Positions 24,526 to 36,433 of a stretch of 64,000 nt of DNA are shown one piece after another. This DNA is from Sipunculus nudus. Its lineage: Eukaryota; Annelida; Sipuncula; Golfingiida; Sipunculidae. The notes beneath the pieces were generated by a model. The model was not told the DNA's origin. It saw only the letters and a program-made list of their open reading frames with translations, and did not search any database. The stretch is taken from assembly GCA_026874595.1 (NCBI GenBank), contig CM049318.1:25880956-25944955 (forward strand). The letters are read 5' to 3'. The translations under genes and the position numbers were made by a program. Position 1 is the stretch's first letter. Each line of letters starts with the position of its first letter.

Positions 24526-24694
24526 TATAGTAAAACCTCGTCTAGCGACCACCTCAAAATATATAACGACCATTTGATCACGGTCCCCATTCATGTTTGC
24601 TCTTTATTTAAGACCTCGCTTAGATAACCATCTCGCATATGCGACCGCTTTATCGAGGTCCCGTTGGTGGCTGTAATTTCGAGGTGTTACTGTA
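24526..24694. mobile_element. Small TA-flanked MITE with terminal inverted repeats
   Basis: The left end TAGTAAAACCTCG (from about 24528) and right end CGAGGTGTTACTGTA (24680-24694) are imperfect inverted repeats flanked by TA. Spacer 1 has the uninterrupted sequence at about 6633-6645. The interior, read on the opposite strand, matches fragments at 5777-5870, 21650-21745 and 40072-40185, so this is a small family within the array. TA flanks fit a Tc1/mariner-type origin; this is inference. Confidence 0.65.
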
Positions 24695-25325
24695 TGACAA
24701 ACGAATGTTCACTTGGGTAGTAGGGGTATCTTATTCACGTATTTTCGCGATTAATTCCGGTTTACGAATTTCGCGAATTTGAAAACCTCGCGAACAAAAG
24801 ATAATCACAGTATTTATCGCTATGCTCACATATGCTTTTATACAAGTTGTAGGTATCATAAAGACAGAAACATGCAATGTTAGCATCATATGTACAGAAG
24901 ATAGAGATAAAAAATAACGTTCAATCTTAGTAAGGTGCTGATCAAGGATTTAGGAAAAGGATTGGCCTAACCCAGGAGGACTTATGACAAAACATAAAAA
25001 ACAGTAAAGGGGGGGGGAGGGTCAGGCCACAAAATGGGTCTTTTTAGACCCCTAAAAATGTTGCGGCGACTAAATAAGGGAGATCCCCCCCCCTCCGATC
25101 CGCTTCTCACCCCAATTATATCTTGCTTTATATAATTAAACTGTAGCTATATGTTGAAAGTAAGGTTCGATAGACATCAGGCCTGGGTGACACCAGGATA
25201 TAAACTAAATTACAGGAAGCGAGTGCTACCAACCGGCCAAATACTCCCAAACCTAAAAAGGAACTCTACCCCAATCAAGATTAAGCCTTAGCATTAAAAT
25301 AGAGGCGGTTGCATCCACCATTTTT
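24695..25325. other. Spacer 2 between MITE and module B
   Basis: The segment contains a patch rich in CGCGAA (24735-24800), a G/C-rich patch with G and C tracts (25010-25095), and then the block shared with 6830-6990 and 41850-42008. An alignable stretch (about 24820-24990) also occurs in spacer 3 (41570-41720) but not in spacer 1. No gene. Confidence 0.45.
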
Positions 25326-26865
25326 TTTAAATAGCATATTAGCCGTCTTTGCGTTTGATCAAGTCGGCCCGACCTCGACCAGGTGGTACGGGACAGGTTT
25401 TCAATGGGCCAATTTTACAACTTCGCGTAATTTCTGATAGATGGCGCTGAGATAGACGCTTTTCGAAAATCCGCCACATAATTTGAAGTTACTCAGGATT
25501 TCACATTATTCCTCAGGGGACACATGGCATCGTCCCCGTCACTTCAAGACCAAACACGGGCATCACCGACACTTGGCCAAAGACGAGTTGCATGACAACG
25601 GTCACTTATATTGTAAAGCACTATGCAAGCAGAATGAACCAGAATCATTTAAACTCAATCTTACACATAAATATACCAGATTTAAAAACCCTATCAACCA
25701 ATCCCAGATGGGCGTCCAATGGTTTTATAATGTTACCTAGGAAGGTAGTAAGAGGATAATACGAGGTATCAATGACCTGGGACCGCCTGAAGTTCTCTCA
25801 CCTGCTGTGGGTGTAACAAAACACAGAGCGCTCCCTCAGACGTCTTTAATTAGATCCTGTATTATGTAATACAACGTGTGTTTACCCTGAACGACGCCAG
25901 TTACCAGTTTACTTACACATATTACACAAAGACCATACGCCGGTCTCCCGGACGCCCGCCGTGATTGTCAGGCATGCAACATCCGTGTTTTGCTCTACTA
26001 TTAAAGACATTTAAAGGAAACTGATCTTATAATGATCTATTTGTTAATCACTTTCTCTATTCAGTAGTGGAAATGTTTAAATGAAAAAGCTTGTTCACTC
26101 GTGCTTTCTTCGGGGATACCGGAAAGTGTGTCACCAGAGCATAATCAACAATGATACGGGCCATACATTGATGTGCTGATCGGCTGATATATAAAACATA
26201 TATATTTTCTTATGTATAAAAATATGCGTTTTAAATACAAACACGTGTCATCCGTGTGTTGTGCAGAAAGGGAAAGCTCAATAGATAGGCCGAAATAAAG
26301 GTCATTCAAATGACCGTTATTCATAATAACAGGACCATTCTCGCTTATTGAACCCATCTCTCTCTCTCTCACTCACACACACAAACACCCTCACACACAT
26401 ATATAAATAACGTTGATGGTCCTATATGTCCACTGTTAATTTATAGTTGTTAATTAAGAAGTATTCGAGATGGATTCGGATTATTGCGAATCTATGACAT
26501 TTTGATAAATATCTGATTAAGCGCGATGCCATTTCCAGGAAAACTCGGTCGGAGGTGATGATGATAGTTATAAGATAATTGGACCAAGTTAAAGGCATCT
26601 CCCTTAAATCTTCTTGATTCGACAAACAATACAGCCTAGGCAGTGGTACGCGCTCTTCAGGTGCTCTCCAAATACATAATGGCATAATTTTGCTGAGTTG
26701 ACCAAAGCATCAAATAAGTACCAATAATAGCTGATTTAATTTTCCTCGTACCGCTGCGTTACTTGCGACAAAACCATGGAAATCTCCAAATAAAATTCGA
26801 CTGGGAATAAATTTAATTTGGGGTCACAGAAGCCGATTTCGCTTTAGACCGGTAATGGGTATGAT
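25326..26865. repeat. Spacer module B and subrepeats, copy in spacer 2
   Basis: This aligns with 7478-8510 and 42010-43010 to the microsatellite (short CT/CA tract at 26356-26402), then with the CTTCAGGTGCTCTC subrepeats. At about 26400 it shows the site lacking the 971-bp inverted-repeat element of spacer 1. An 85-residue open frame (25483-25740) is not conserved in the sister copies. Confidence 0.55.
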
Positions 26866-27004
26866 TGGCCAGATCCTCTTACATACTTAGTGGTTACTTA
26901 GGATGTTTAAATGCCCAATCAAACCTGGAGTAGCTTTAGAAGTTAAGTCTGAGTACGTACAGGTAAGCGGATCAGGAATTACAGAGGCACTGAAGGTTAA
27001 TTAA
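26866..27004. other. Strongly conserved noncoding spacer block, copy 2
   Basis: This is the same block as 11525-11685 and 43749-43908, with a short internal deletion after AGTAGCTTTAGAAGTTAAG. Confidence 0.5.
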
Positions 27005-27751
27005 CGGTTCCGCTCCGCTATGACGAAGTCCGTTGAGACGAACCCGAAAATCGACGACCTGTTGGGACGACAGGAGCTTCAGACGGATGGCTATATATAG
27101 GGAAACCCCAAGCCCAGTGGTGTCCCGGTACTGGCGCTAACTAATCCGAGTCGTCCAAACGGAACAAATTTCAAGCTTGGTTTACATTAAAGTATATATA
27201 TATATATATATGCATATATTTGTTTTATTTCTAAAAAATAACTCCACTTGTTTGATTTTAACTTCTGTTGACACAATTCGGCATATAACTCAACCTAGAA
27301 AGTCTTTGAATGACGCCGGTCCAGTATGTTAAAAAAGACAACTCAGTCCGATATTTTTATTAATTTATCTGTGTGCGTTTTCCAATGAAAAAGCATAAGA
27401 AAACTAAATGTGTGTGTCACATGAAAATCACATTAGCAGTAAAAAATTAAATCATGGTAAACAAGTTTAACGGCGCAATTTTTGGCTGTTTCGGACATTT
27501 CTTCGACTTGGGACGGGTTTCCTTGTCATGGTGGGTGTTCGTCTCGGCTTTCATTACGGATGAGCTGATCCCTGAATTTCGCTCAGTATCAGTGACCCAA
27601 ATTAATTCAAATTATAGTTTCACCCAAACACTAAAATATGTCAAAATAAATAAGAATAATATTATAATTACAATTTTACCTTTTTTCGCTTCATATACAT
27701 GGGGAAACACGTGGAATACGGAATACCGCAGATAGCTCCTATGTCGAAGAA

Positions 27752-27753
<2 letters not shown>
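27005..27753. other. Segment unique to spacer 2, with a GC-rich island
   Basis: Right after the conserved block, spacer 2 departs from spacers 1 and 3. Positions 27005-27165 are notably GC-rich and can form short hairpins (for example CCTGT with ACAGG at about 27057-27073). A (TA)n lies at 27193-27211. A 93-residue open frame (27454-27735) has no recognised similarity, and I do not call it a gene. Confidence 0.4.
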
Positions 27754-27798
<45 letters not shown>

Positions 27799-29428
27799 TC
27801 AAAATAAAAATCGTTGAAAACATACAATTATACCTTATATCAAGGTTAGGTGGAGTACACATTGTCGTTTAACAGCTTCATGTTAAACAAAAAAAGGTTT
27901 TAATAATCCACCGTAATGGCTCTTGACGTGATATGAATGATATATCTGGAATCGGAATCTTCTTAAACAAAGGTGTTTCACCATTCTCTTTCTACATATT
28001 ATCGATATCGTCCGGACTCAATAATATGATCTGTGTATACGTGCGTGTGTGTGTGTGTTCCAATGAAGGTAAATGATAGGTTAAGGTCTATGACAGGTAA
28101 ACCAAAATTAACGAGACTCATAGAATGTCTTTCACACCTTGTTTTCATGTTACTATATATAAAATTCCAATTCACTCACAATTATGCTCAAAAGCTAAAA
28201 ACATTTTCGGTTCAATAAAAAAAAATAGACAAGGCCATATACTTATGTCAATTCTTAATTCATTCAATAACTGAAAGGATATGAAAAGTGTAACATTGGT
28301 AAAATAACAGAGCTGGTAGAATCCGGTATTTGTATGTGTTTTTATCAATAAATGTTCATATATAAGCAGACAAAGGGCTAAAATGAACTGCTCAAACCTG
28401 CTTAATTAGTACAGAGTGAGATTGTTGGTGTAGTGCTCGTAACAGAAACATACTGGATAGCGCTTTACTGAAGTATATACTGATCCGTTTAATACCTAAA
28501 TGTTGTCGTAGATGATTTTTATGGCATCATTTACTGAATAATGAATACCTTTCCACTGTTGTACAAACATGTCTTAATGTTATAAACTCAGTTCAAAATA
28601 TAGGTTTAAATGTCACCGCCCACCAAGGCCTTTTAAATACATGTTTATTTGCTTAAATTTATTTTTGCGCATGAGAGAAATCAAGACTTATTTAAGTGCA
28701 GAAGTATCAGACAGTTTACAATCCAACAGAATATATTTAAATCCATCGTACATAGAAAGTATATATTTGCAGTTTACCTGTAATATTAACTTTTAAATTT
28801 ATATTTTATTTGCAAACGAGGAAATATGGAATTATTCGCTCTGTTTGGTTACGTATGCGATATTTACTTATAAATTAGTCTTATTTGAATATTTTTAATT
28901 ACAATGTTTATCATTAAGCTAAGAAATAAAAAGATAAGCGAATATATTAATATCAGAAATTTTATATGACCATTTCTAGATTAATAATTAAGCACTCTCT
29001 CCTGTGCTGTTCTCCTTCTAGGTCTTCCAAGGTTTAAATATATATTCACTGTTTTTCTTAATCTTTGTTAATTAAGTATATAAACCACAAGAGTTCTTAT
29101 TTTCGAATTAAACAATGTTAGCATATTCTTCTAATGTAAAAATTATACATATTATGAATTTGATGTAATATTTCCAAATGATTAATTCCATTTATATTAT
29201 ATTTTGTATTTGTTTTATACTTCGTTTTATTATATATTTAATATGTAATGAAAAAATGTATCTTTTCCCAGTATTCAATTACTCAAAATACAATAAAATC
29301 TTTCTAACAGGAAAACTAATGATGTGTGTGTCATTTATGTAATAATAATTTGATTTTTCTTTTTATGATTTGTGTGCACAATATACCTTATATACTCATT
29401 ATTGTATGGGTTATTAATATTTCAAACG
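27754..29428. repeat. Pre-promoter spacer of gene 3
   Basis: It opens with (CT)n at 27754-27795 and then aligns with 44424-45989 (before gene 4) and 13304-14471 (before gene 2). AT-rich; no gene is visible. Confidence 0.55.
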
Positions 29429-29766
29429 TGCTAACATCCTCTCAAGTAATCTACGGTTCAGTTTCTTACAAAGAAACAACATCACATAAAGCCCCTATAA
29501 CCCTGTACAAACATTACTCCTGTAAGTTCTCTGAAGTCAAACATCAAAGTTGTAGTCCTCTGTATGTTTGCTTTGTACTTGGCCGCGGGGCCGCCGTCCA
29601 GTTGGATTCAGGTCGATTGCTAAATAAACATTAATGGTCATCCCGCCGCTGGCCCGGGTCACGTGATATATAAACACTATACGGTTAGTGACCACGCTCT
29701 GGCTACAACGCCAGGTAAGTCATACCTGATCACGTATAAATACTGGAGGTACTGATTGCTGAGATT
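29429..29766 (+). promoter_or_regulatory. Promoter of gene 3
   Basis: TATAAATA lies at 29735-29742. The inverted repeat is one base off (GGTTAGTGACC, 29683-29693), again 41 nt before the TATA box. CACGTG lies at 29660-29665, followed by a second TATA-like ATATATAAACAC. The upstream block (29450-29640) matches that of gene 4 closely. Confidence 0.7.
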
Positions 29767-29907
29767 ATTCACTAGTGGACATACAAGGATACTACATATA
29801 GCTTCATATACAGAGCCGGGAGTTTACAGGACTATATTCTACTATAAATACTACGACTTCACCAGGGAGTTCTACCACCTCTGCAACGCCACTCACGCAA
29901 TCTGTCG
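29767..29907 (+). other. Noncoding first exon of gene 3
   Basis: The conserved body (ACTAGTGGACATACAAGGAT and following) ends at a donor GTGAGT (29908). The acceptor is CACAG at 31821-31825. The start is inferred from the TATA box. Confidence 0.6.
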
Positions 29908-31825
29908 GTGAGTATTTTCTTTCTTTATTTTTCTAGTCTATAGCTTCTTACATGATGCTTATATAAAGCTAGAATGATGCATATAGATTTACTCTGTATA
30001 TACGCAGGTTTCTCCAAGGCATCAATCACTCTACCCCAACGATCTCACTGATTTATACCCATTCGCCATGAGGAAATATACAAAAACGCACTTTTATCAA
30101 AGTGATAAAAAATGTACACTTTGTAAATATAGTAATGTACTAGGGGGGATAGATGTTAGGGAATAGGTCGCCGTAACTCCCGTAAGCAATATCGGCGAAG
30201 TATCAACATAATGCATAATAAATAAAGTGACCTGAATTCGGTGTATATAGGACTCGTAAATAATTGGCCCCCAGGGTGATATTCCAGGAAATTATATATG
30301 AACACATATACTTTCATATATATTTTTCCAATCCCTTTTTTCATATCTCCATTTAAATTATGCAATATTATACAATCAATAAATAACTTGAATATCACGT
30401 TAGCAGTATTCATATAGATATCCACAATGCGACAATCTGTGAAAATACATCAAAATTGAAGGAAAATTAACAAATTTGTGTCCTAGAATTATATAGTCCA
30501 ATATTGTGCAAAAATTAATTTCATAACATGGGCACCATTTCTGTTACGTCTTACTTATAGGGGTCAATGCGTATAATCTTTCTAATTACTCCCTATTATT
30601 ATAGTTAATTGTGATCCTGTCAGAAGGGGTCTTCCGATCTACTCGGCTAATTACACTGCCTGCCGGTGGTCTCACCATTACAGGTGTACCACAGATTCGT
30701 TAGGCAACAATTAAGCATTACAAGACAAAGCATTCAAAGATGGAGGCGAAGAATGGTGCATTCCCTAATTTCACACCTGTTAATATATAATTTTATATGT
30801 ACATGTAATTATTTAATTCATATTAAACACTTTAAAAACTACAATAAGTGGACAAGCACATTTTTATGATATTTAGGATAACTTGTTTGAATATTTAAAT
30901 ATATTAATAATAATTAATACATCTAAATAGTTATGAATCATGATCTTATTAGATCTTATATGAAAATCTCAATACTTCACTTAATATTATATATATGTAA
31001 AATTTTTTGCTTACATACGAATATTGTTCGGAATTTTGTTGTTTTAGAAATGCAATATTGTATTAGGTAACTTAATCATTAAAATTGGAACCATGAATAA
31101 AAAAACTGCACGATAGGGAACGAGGTATAATGTCCGCACTTCTTTCAGTCACGTGACCTCACCAGTTGGTTGATTTCACCTGCCTGGTTTATACCCTGCA
31201 TCCATGTAGGAGGTCGGAAATGAGATACTTAAGCAACAACCATATGTATCGTTACATAATTTACAGCCAGTATGCGCCTTGTCTTTTGTTATTACGATAC
31301 CCCTTGAAGGGTTTCTTGCGTGGGTTATATATCCCTTACATATAAATCCTCTTGGTTGCCTCGGTGGATTATAATGGAGCAATTTAGTCACCAACTGTCA
31401 TTTATATAAACTTAAATATCCTCTTAGAAGACGTCTGCGCCATCCCTTGTGACGTAACATCTATCGGGTGGAAGACGTTCGTCCGTGTATGTTTAGATGT
31501 AGAACGTATTTTGTGTCGCGCGTTTGGTTCTTTTTAATTGCTGAGGTACATAAACGGAAGATGGCAAAAAAAAACTAAAACGTTTCTTTTAGATTGCTTG
31601 AACTTGACATTGACGCAGTGTCATTTACTTACATAACAATGATTGAAACCGACTTGTATGTTCAAAATGTTATACTAGTGAGCATGAGTGTAATGTTTGA
31701 AATTATGAATATGTGTCCTTTCCAGAACAAAATACAAAAAGCATAACGAAACTTAAGAATCAACTCACAGTATTCTATTTTTTATCCACACACTTGAAAC
31801 TAATTATATTTCTGATTTTTCACAG
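29908..31825 (+). other. Leader intron of gene 3
   Basis: This 1.9-kb intron aligns with 46499-48550 of gene 4, with identity rising towards the right. It contains GTCACGTGAC at 31148-31157 and a segment at about 30600-30770 that is absent from gene 2. Short open frames within it are not conserved as proteins. Confidence 0.55.
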
Positions 31826-31856
31826 ATAAGCCATCAGAAGAAGTAGCCAGGGCAAC

Positions 31857-33118
31857 ATGGAGAAAATCCCTGCGATAATGGTGTTTGTTGCTATGGTAAC
31901 GGTCGGAGTACAGGCGATACCTTGGAATGAATACTATGAACTCAATCCACACGCACAAGTTAACAAACAAGGTATGTGTGAATTAACATTGGTGTTATCA
32001 CTAAGATATCCGTAAGCAAAGATCTACACGAAAAGATAATGGAACAAAATTTTGGGGATTGTTGCCTGCTAAACAAAGTAATACAAATATTATTATCAAG
32101 TTATTAATTAATAATTAATATATACGCACCAATAATTCAAATATTTTCAAGTAAATCAATAAATGTTTTGGTCATTTATATATATTTTTTAATTCTCAGA
32201 ATGATGATGTAATATGTATATTTATATATCTTTTGTGTTAATTGGACAACTAAGAAATGATGTGTTATTTAAATTATACTTATTCTATAATAGTTATATT
32301 ATCTCATTCCAGCGGCTGACCTGACGTGCTGGACGTGCCGTAACAAGACAAACAACACGGAGTGTAACGACTGGGCTCCTGACGTCACATGTCCACTCAG
32401 TAAGTTATATTTTATAAATGTATTTGCGACTTATACGTTTGATACCGTGTGTCTGATTGACCATCGTTTATATCATAAATCATTTTCTTTCGGAAACAAG
32501 TTATAACAAATCATATCGCTGTTAAGTCATATAACAAGTTATATTGCTGTTCATGGGGAATATTGCTAATAGTAAAACGAATCATTTAAAAAATTTCTGT
32601 ATTTTTTTTTAATAAATTGAAGTTTAAGTAATGAATATTAAATTTCAAAATCCAAATGTTTAGATTTGAGTCATTTTACCTGCTGCATCTCTGCTGATAT
32701 GATTCGAATACTTTACAATAATCCATTATATATTGTAATCGTCTCACGAATCGCCATTATATAATCTGTATATTCATTCTATTTCCTTGTTTTACAGATC
32801 ACACAGTGTGTAAGACCGTCCATCGTATAGACACGTCATCGTCAGTGACATTGGTCGTCAACAAAATGTGTGTCCCAGCTCATCACTGTACAGAAGATCA
32901 CGTAGGTTGCCATGATACCGATATCCCAGGGGTCAAGGTCAGTATTCAGTTTCCCCCTATTTGACTTTTAGCTGATAAAAATTGAATTTGTTTGATGAAA
33001 ATCTTTGAATATATATATTCAAATACTGAAAATATCAAATTATATTGATGAAATTAGACAAAATGATATTGGACAATTTAAAAAAAAAATGGTATATGTC
33101 ATGTCTCCCTCATTGTTC

Positions 33119-33174
<56 letters not shown>

Positions 33175-33450
33175 TAAATTCTTATTGTCGTGAGATGCGA
33201 AATAAGAAAAATTTATGAACTTTATAATTGAAATAAGTGATTAAAAGCAATATATATCTAGTCTCACGATTTCATTTATTTACAGGAATGTGTATCATGC
33301 TGCACGTCGTCTCACTGCAATGAGGGGGTGCCCACGGATATCGGAACAGCCTGGCTCTTGACTTCTCTATCCATCTCAGGAAGTGACGTCACTTGTTGCA
33401 CAGTTATGATGGGATGTCTGTCATCATTACTTGTGAATATCTTAAGCTGA
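31857..33450 (+). CDS. Ly6/uPAR three-finger domain protein, predicted GPI-anchored (array copy 3)
   Basis: The coding exons are 31857-31971, 32313-32399, 32798-32937 and 33286-33450, giving 168 residues with the standard exon lengths. The signal peptide (MEKIPAIMVFVAMVTVG, about 1-20) and linker (IPWNEYYELNPHAQ) define a second subtype shared with gene 4. All twelve cysteines are present. Distinguishing residues are Val93, His124 just before the last Cys (Tyr in the others), Ile144, and a tail with Met155-Met156-Gly157. Introns are 341, 398 and 348 nt; the last carries a (TA)n array (33124-33171) that gene 4 also has. The hydrophobic tail predicts GPI anchoring. The ligand and partner are unknown. 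Confidence 0.93.
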
Positions 33451-34254
33451 TAGTACTCATTGTTTTATGATACATACATTTGTCTTGTGAATTCATAAAA
33501 GAATGCATATATACAAATGTTTCTACAACATGAATCCGTCCATATTGTAAAAAACAAGACCAGCATTATGTACCATCCATGTAAGAAAATCTACTTGCAT
33601 ATTGAATTAAAAACATACATATCTTCCATCCCACTTACATTTATCATGTTAATATTTCATTCATGATCATCACTTTTCAATTAAACGTAATTCATTGCTC
33701 ACACTTAGATTATCATAAAATAATATTTATATACTTACTACTTTTCACTGGTTTTGTGCGACCGCTTAGTACTGTATACTTTTATTTAATGTATCTGGGC
33801 ATATAACGGTATAAACACGTATTTTTTGTCATCACTACTAAGTCCAACGATTTGTAGGATTATGTTAAATATGTAGACACAATTATGCATTTATGTCGCT
33901 TTTCTTTGTCACTAGGTGCAATATTATTTTATATCTGGTACATATAATGTACATTTCTTTTTTATCAGGTACTTAATGTACACTAACATTTTATATATCT
34001 GGTACATAGTGTACAAAGTGTTTTGTATAAATTGCATCTCATTCAACAAGTGACAATGAAAACACCTTGAAGGTGATCATCAAAACTTTTTGTCAACAGT
34101 TAACCCATATCTGTTAACAAAGCCTTTATTTTAATTTATCTCATCTTATTTATTTGATATTTATCAAGTTTGTGACAGGTCTGTTTGTGTATATGTCGTT
34201 GACTTATTAATGCTGAGCATTTGTAGATTTTCGAATAAAATAGTCATTGTTCTG
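33451..34254 (+). other. 3' UTR and poly(A) signal of gene 3
   Basis: AATAAA lies at 34234-34239 and ACACCTTGAAGGTGAT at 34062-34077. The segment is nearly identical to the 3' UTR of gene 4 and shares motifs with genes 1 and 2. Confidence 0.7.
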
Positions 34255-35344
34255 TATTATCTTGTTCTCTTATAACTGTCGTCAGTGAATGGATGCTTGA
34301 CCCCAAACCTATTGACAAAATTCCTCATTTTATTATGCGTTCATCTTCATTCGTGTGTGTGTTTGTGTGTACATGTGTGTGTTCATAATCACGCAATCAT
34401 GAATGGGAGTCAATTTTCAGACCATTTCTTGAGTGGGCCAATTATGTTAAATACGAATATATATCCCTGTTTATATACAATGGCTAAAAATTACACACAA
34501 AAGATGAAATAACTTATGCAAACCCTGCTTAGATAGAAATATATAGCTACAAATATATACATATGCCCATGTGTAATTACACAAATAAAACCCTATTCAA
34601 ATCATATTTAAATAACAAAAAATAAAGAATTATTCATGAACTTAAGATAGCCAGAACCCTTACCCCCCCCCCCCCCCCAAAAAAAAAGGAAGACCTAAAA
34701 TAATTGTCAATCTTATATACATCCTTGTTTTAGACACCCGATCTCTGCAACATGTATCATATATCACAACTTACAGGTTATTCCCTTATAATTGCCAGAT
34801 ACAACTGAAGAAAAATGTCTCTGCACATCTTCTAATATATCAGGATTATAATTAATATATTATTATTATTCATTATTATTATTTTATTAATAATTATCAT
34901 AAAAATTAAATCAAAATAATAGTAATATAGTAAAAAAAAATAATTATTATTATCATAATAAATTAAAAATAAATAATTTTATATAATTTAATTTTAAATA
35001 TTCTATATTTACTTTCGTATTCCTATGTCGTTCAACTCTACAATTCCTGGTATTATTAATAAATTATTATTAATTAAATATAATATTAAAAACAATAATC
35101 TGTATTGAATAATTAAAGATGATAATTTATCACTACCATTATGAAAGAACAGTATGTTAAAAGAGCGTATGTATTGTTACATTACGTTTAAAACTTTCAT
35201 ACAAAAAATTACTCATCGTGCTTTCGATAAAGCAAAACTGTGGGTTTGTGCATGGCTCAGTTTGTGTGACCTTAGTTCAAATTTATTGTGCTTTCAAAAA
35301 TGAAGAACCACTCAGCAAACTCTGACTGATAAAGGATACATATT
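34255..35344. other. AT-rich type II spacer after gene 3
   Basis: This matches 50975-52070 after gene 4 almost base for base. It includes a C tract (about 34662-34679) and a long ATT/TAA-rich stretch (about 34855-35130). Matching 75-residue open frames at 34285-34512 and 51004-51231 follow from DNA identity and are not supported as genes. Confidence 0.55.
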
Positions 35345-36286
35345 AAGTGAATAATAAGGGGAGGGTTGATACGAACGACTGACTTGTACAATTACAGACA
35401 GTCCGCCATATATAAACACACCGTGTCTCATGGCCCTTGTACGATAGTGTTTCCTGTTATAAATAATGGATGGTGTCAGGCGCTAATGTAGGTCATACGT
35501 CACAAGGTTCGTGTAATGAATGAAGGTATTTACAGAGCGTGGGAATATAGGTAGACATTCAAAATTCTGTTCAAATTTCAATAAGTCCATGCTATTCATG
35601 ATGAACAAAATTTATTTTGAGTCTAAAACATTTTCTGTAGCGAACGAAATGCTGCACAGTTGTTTACCACAGATATATATATACACGGAAACACACACTG
35701 TTCTTTCTTTAGGGACTTTTAATTGTCTTATTGCTTCAGCTAAATGAAAACGACATTGATGTGAACCATACGCACATAACTTAAAGAAATGAGGAAAACT
35801 CTAAACATTTACCCCCCCCCCCCCCCCACCCCCACCCGTGCTCTGAATATAACACTTTTTTTGGCTTTTGTTTTTTAGGCTGAACCGACAATTTCCGTTC
35901 AGCGCCATCTGTTGCCGTAGTTTAGAACTAAGCCAATACCGCTAATCATACACCAGTTGTAACAATGCTAAAGTTCAATCAGAACAATATTTCTTTCATT
36001 TTTATATTTGCATATTCTGTTTTATTTTCAAATCACATGTGTGCTTTATGTTCTTGTTTTGCCGATCAGTTTCATGTGAGGTAGGTCCGTTTATGGTTTT
36101 CACTCGTAATCACAGTGAAACTGTCATGTCTTTGGGTAGCTCTTGCTATGATAATGAACTGATATAAAATTTAAAAAATTTGCGATGTTTCTTTTGTAAA
36201 TGTATACAGATAATGAAAGTGTGTGTATCTGCACGGGATAGATGGCCTCTTAGTACACATAGAATTTAAAGAACTTGTAAATACAC

Positions 36287-36339
<53 letters not shown>

Positions 36340-36360
36340 ACGGATGAGCGAGGGAACTTT
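35345..36360. repeat. Type II version of spacer module A (spacer 3)
   Basis: This aligns closely with 52075-53160 after gene 4 and more distantly with type I module A. It includes the TATA-like patch (about 35410), a C tract (about 35811-35827) and a (GA)n tract (36290-36335). It stops abruptly after GGGAACTTTGAGA, where a type I module begins. Confidence 0.6.
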
Positions 36361-36433
36361 GAGATACAGTAAAGCTATGATTAGAATAATAATAAAGCGT
36401 ATCTATTGAAAATTAAAATCACACGCAATAACC

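Noticed and set aside
27008-27050. Hammerhead-ribozyme-like core (TGACGA, short stem, GAC-GAA)
   Set aside because: Two core bases deviate from the required consensus, and stems I and III cannot be drawn convincingly.
27454-27735. 93-residue open frame in spacer 2
   Set aside because: It is unique to this spacer, matches no family I know, and shows no splice or promoter context.
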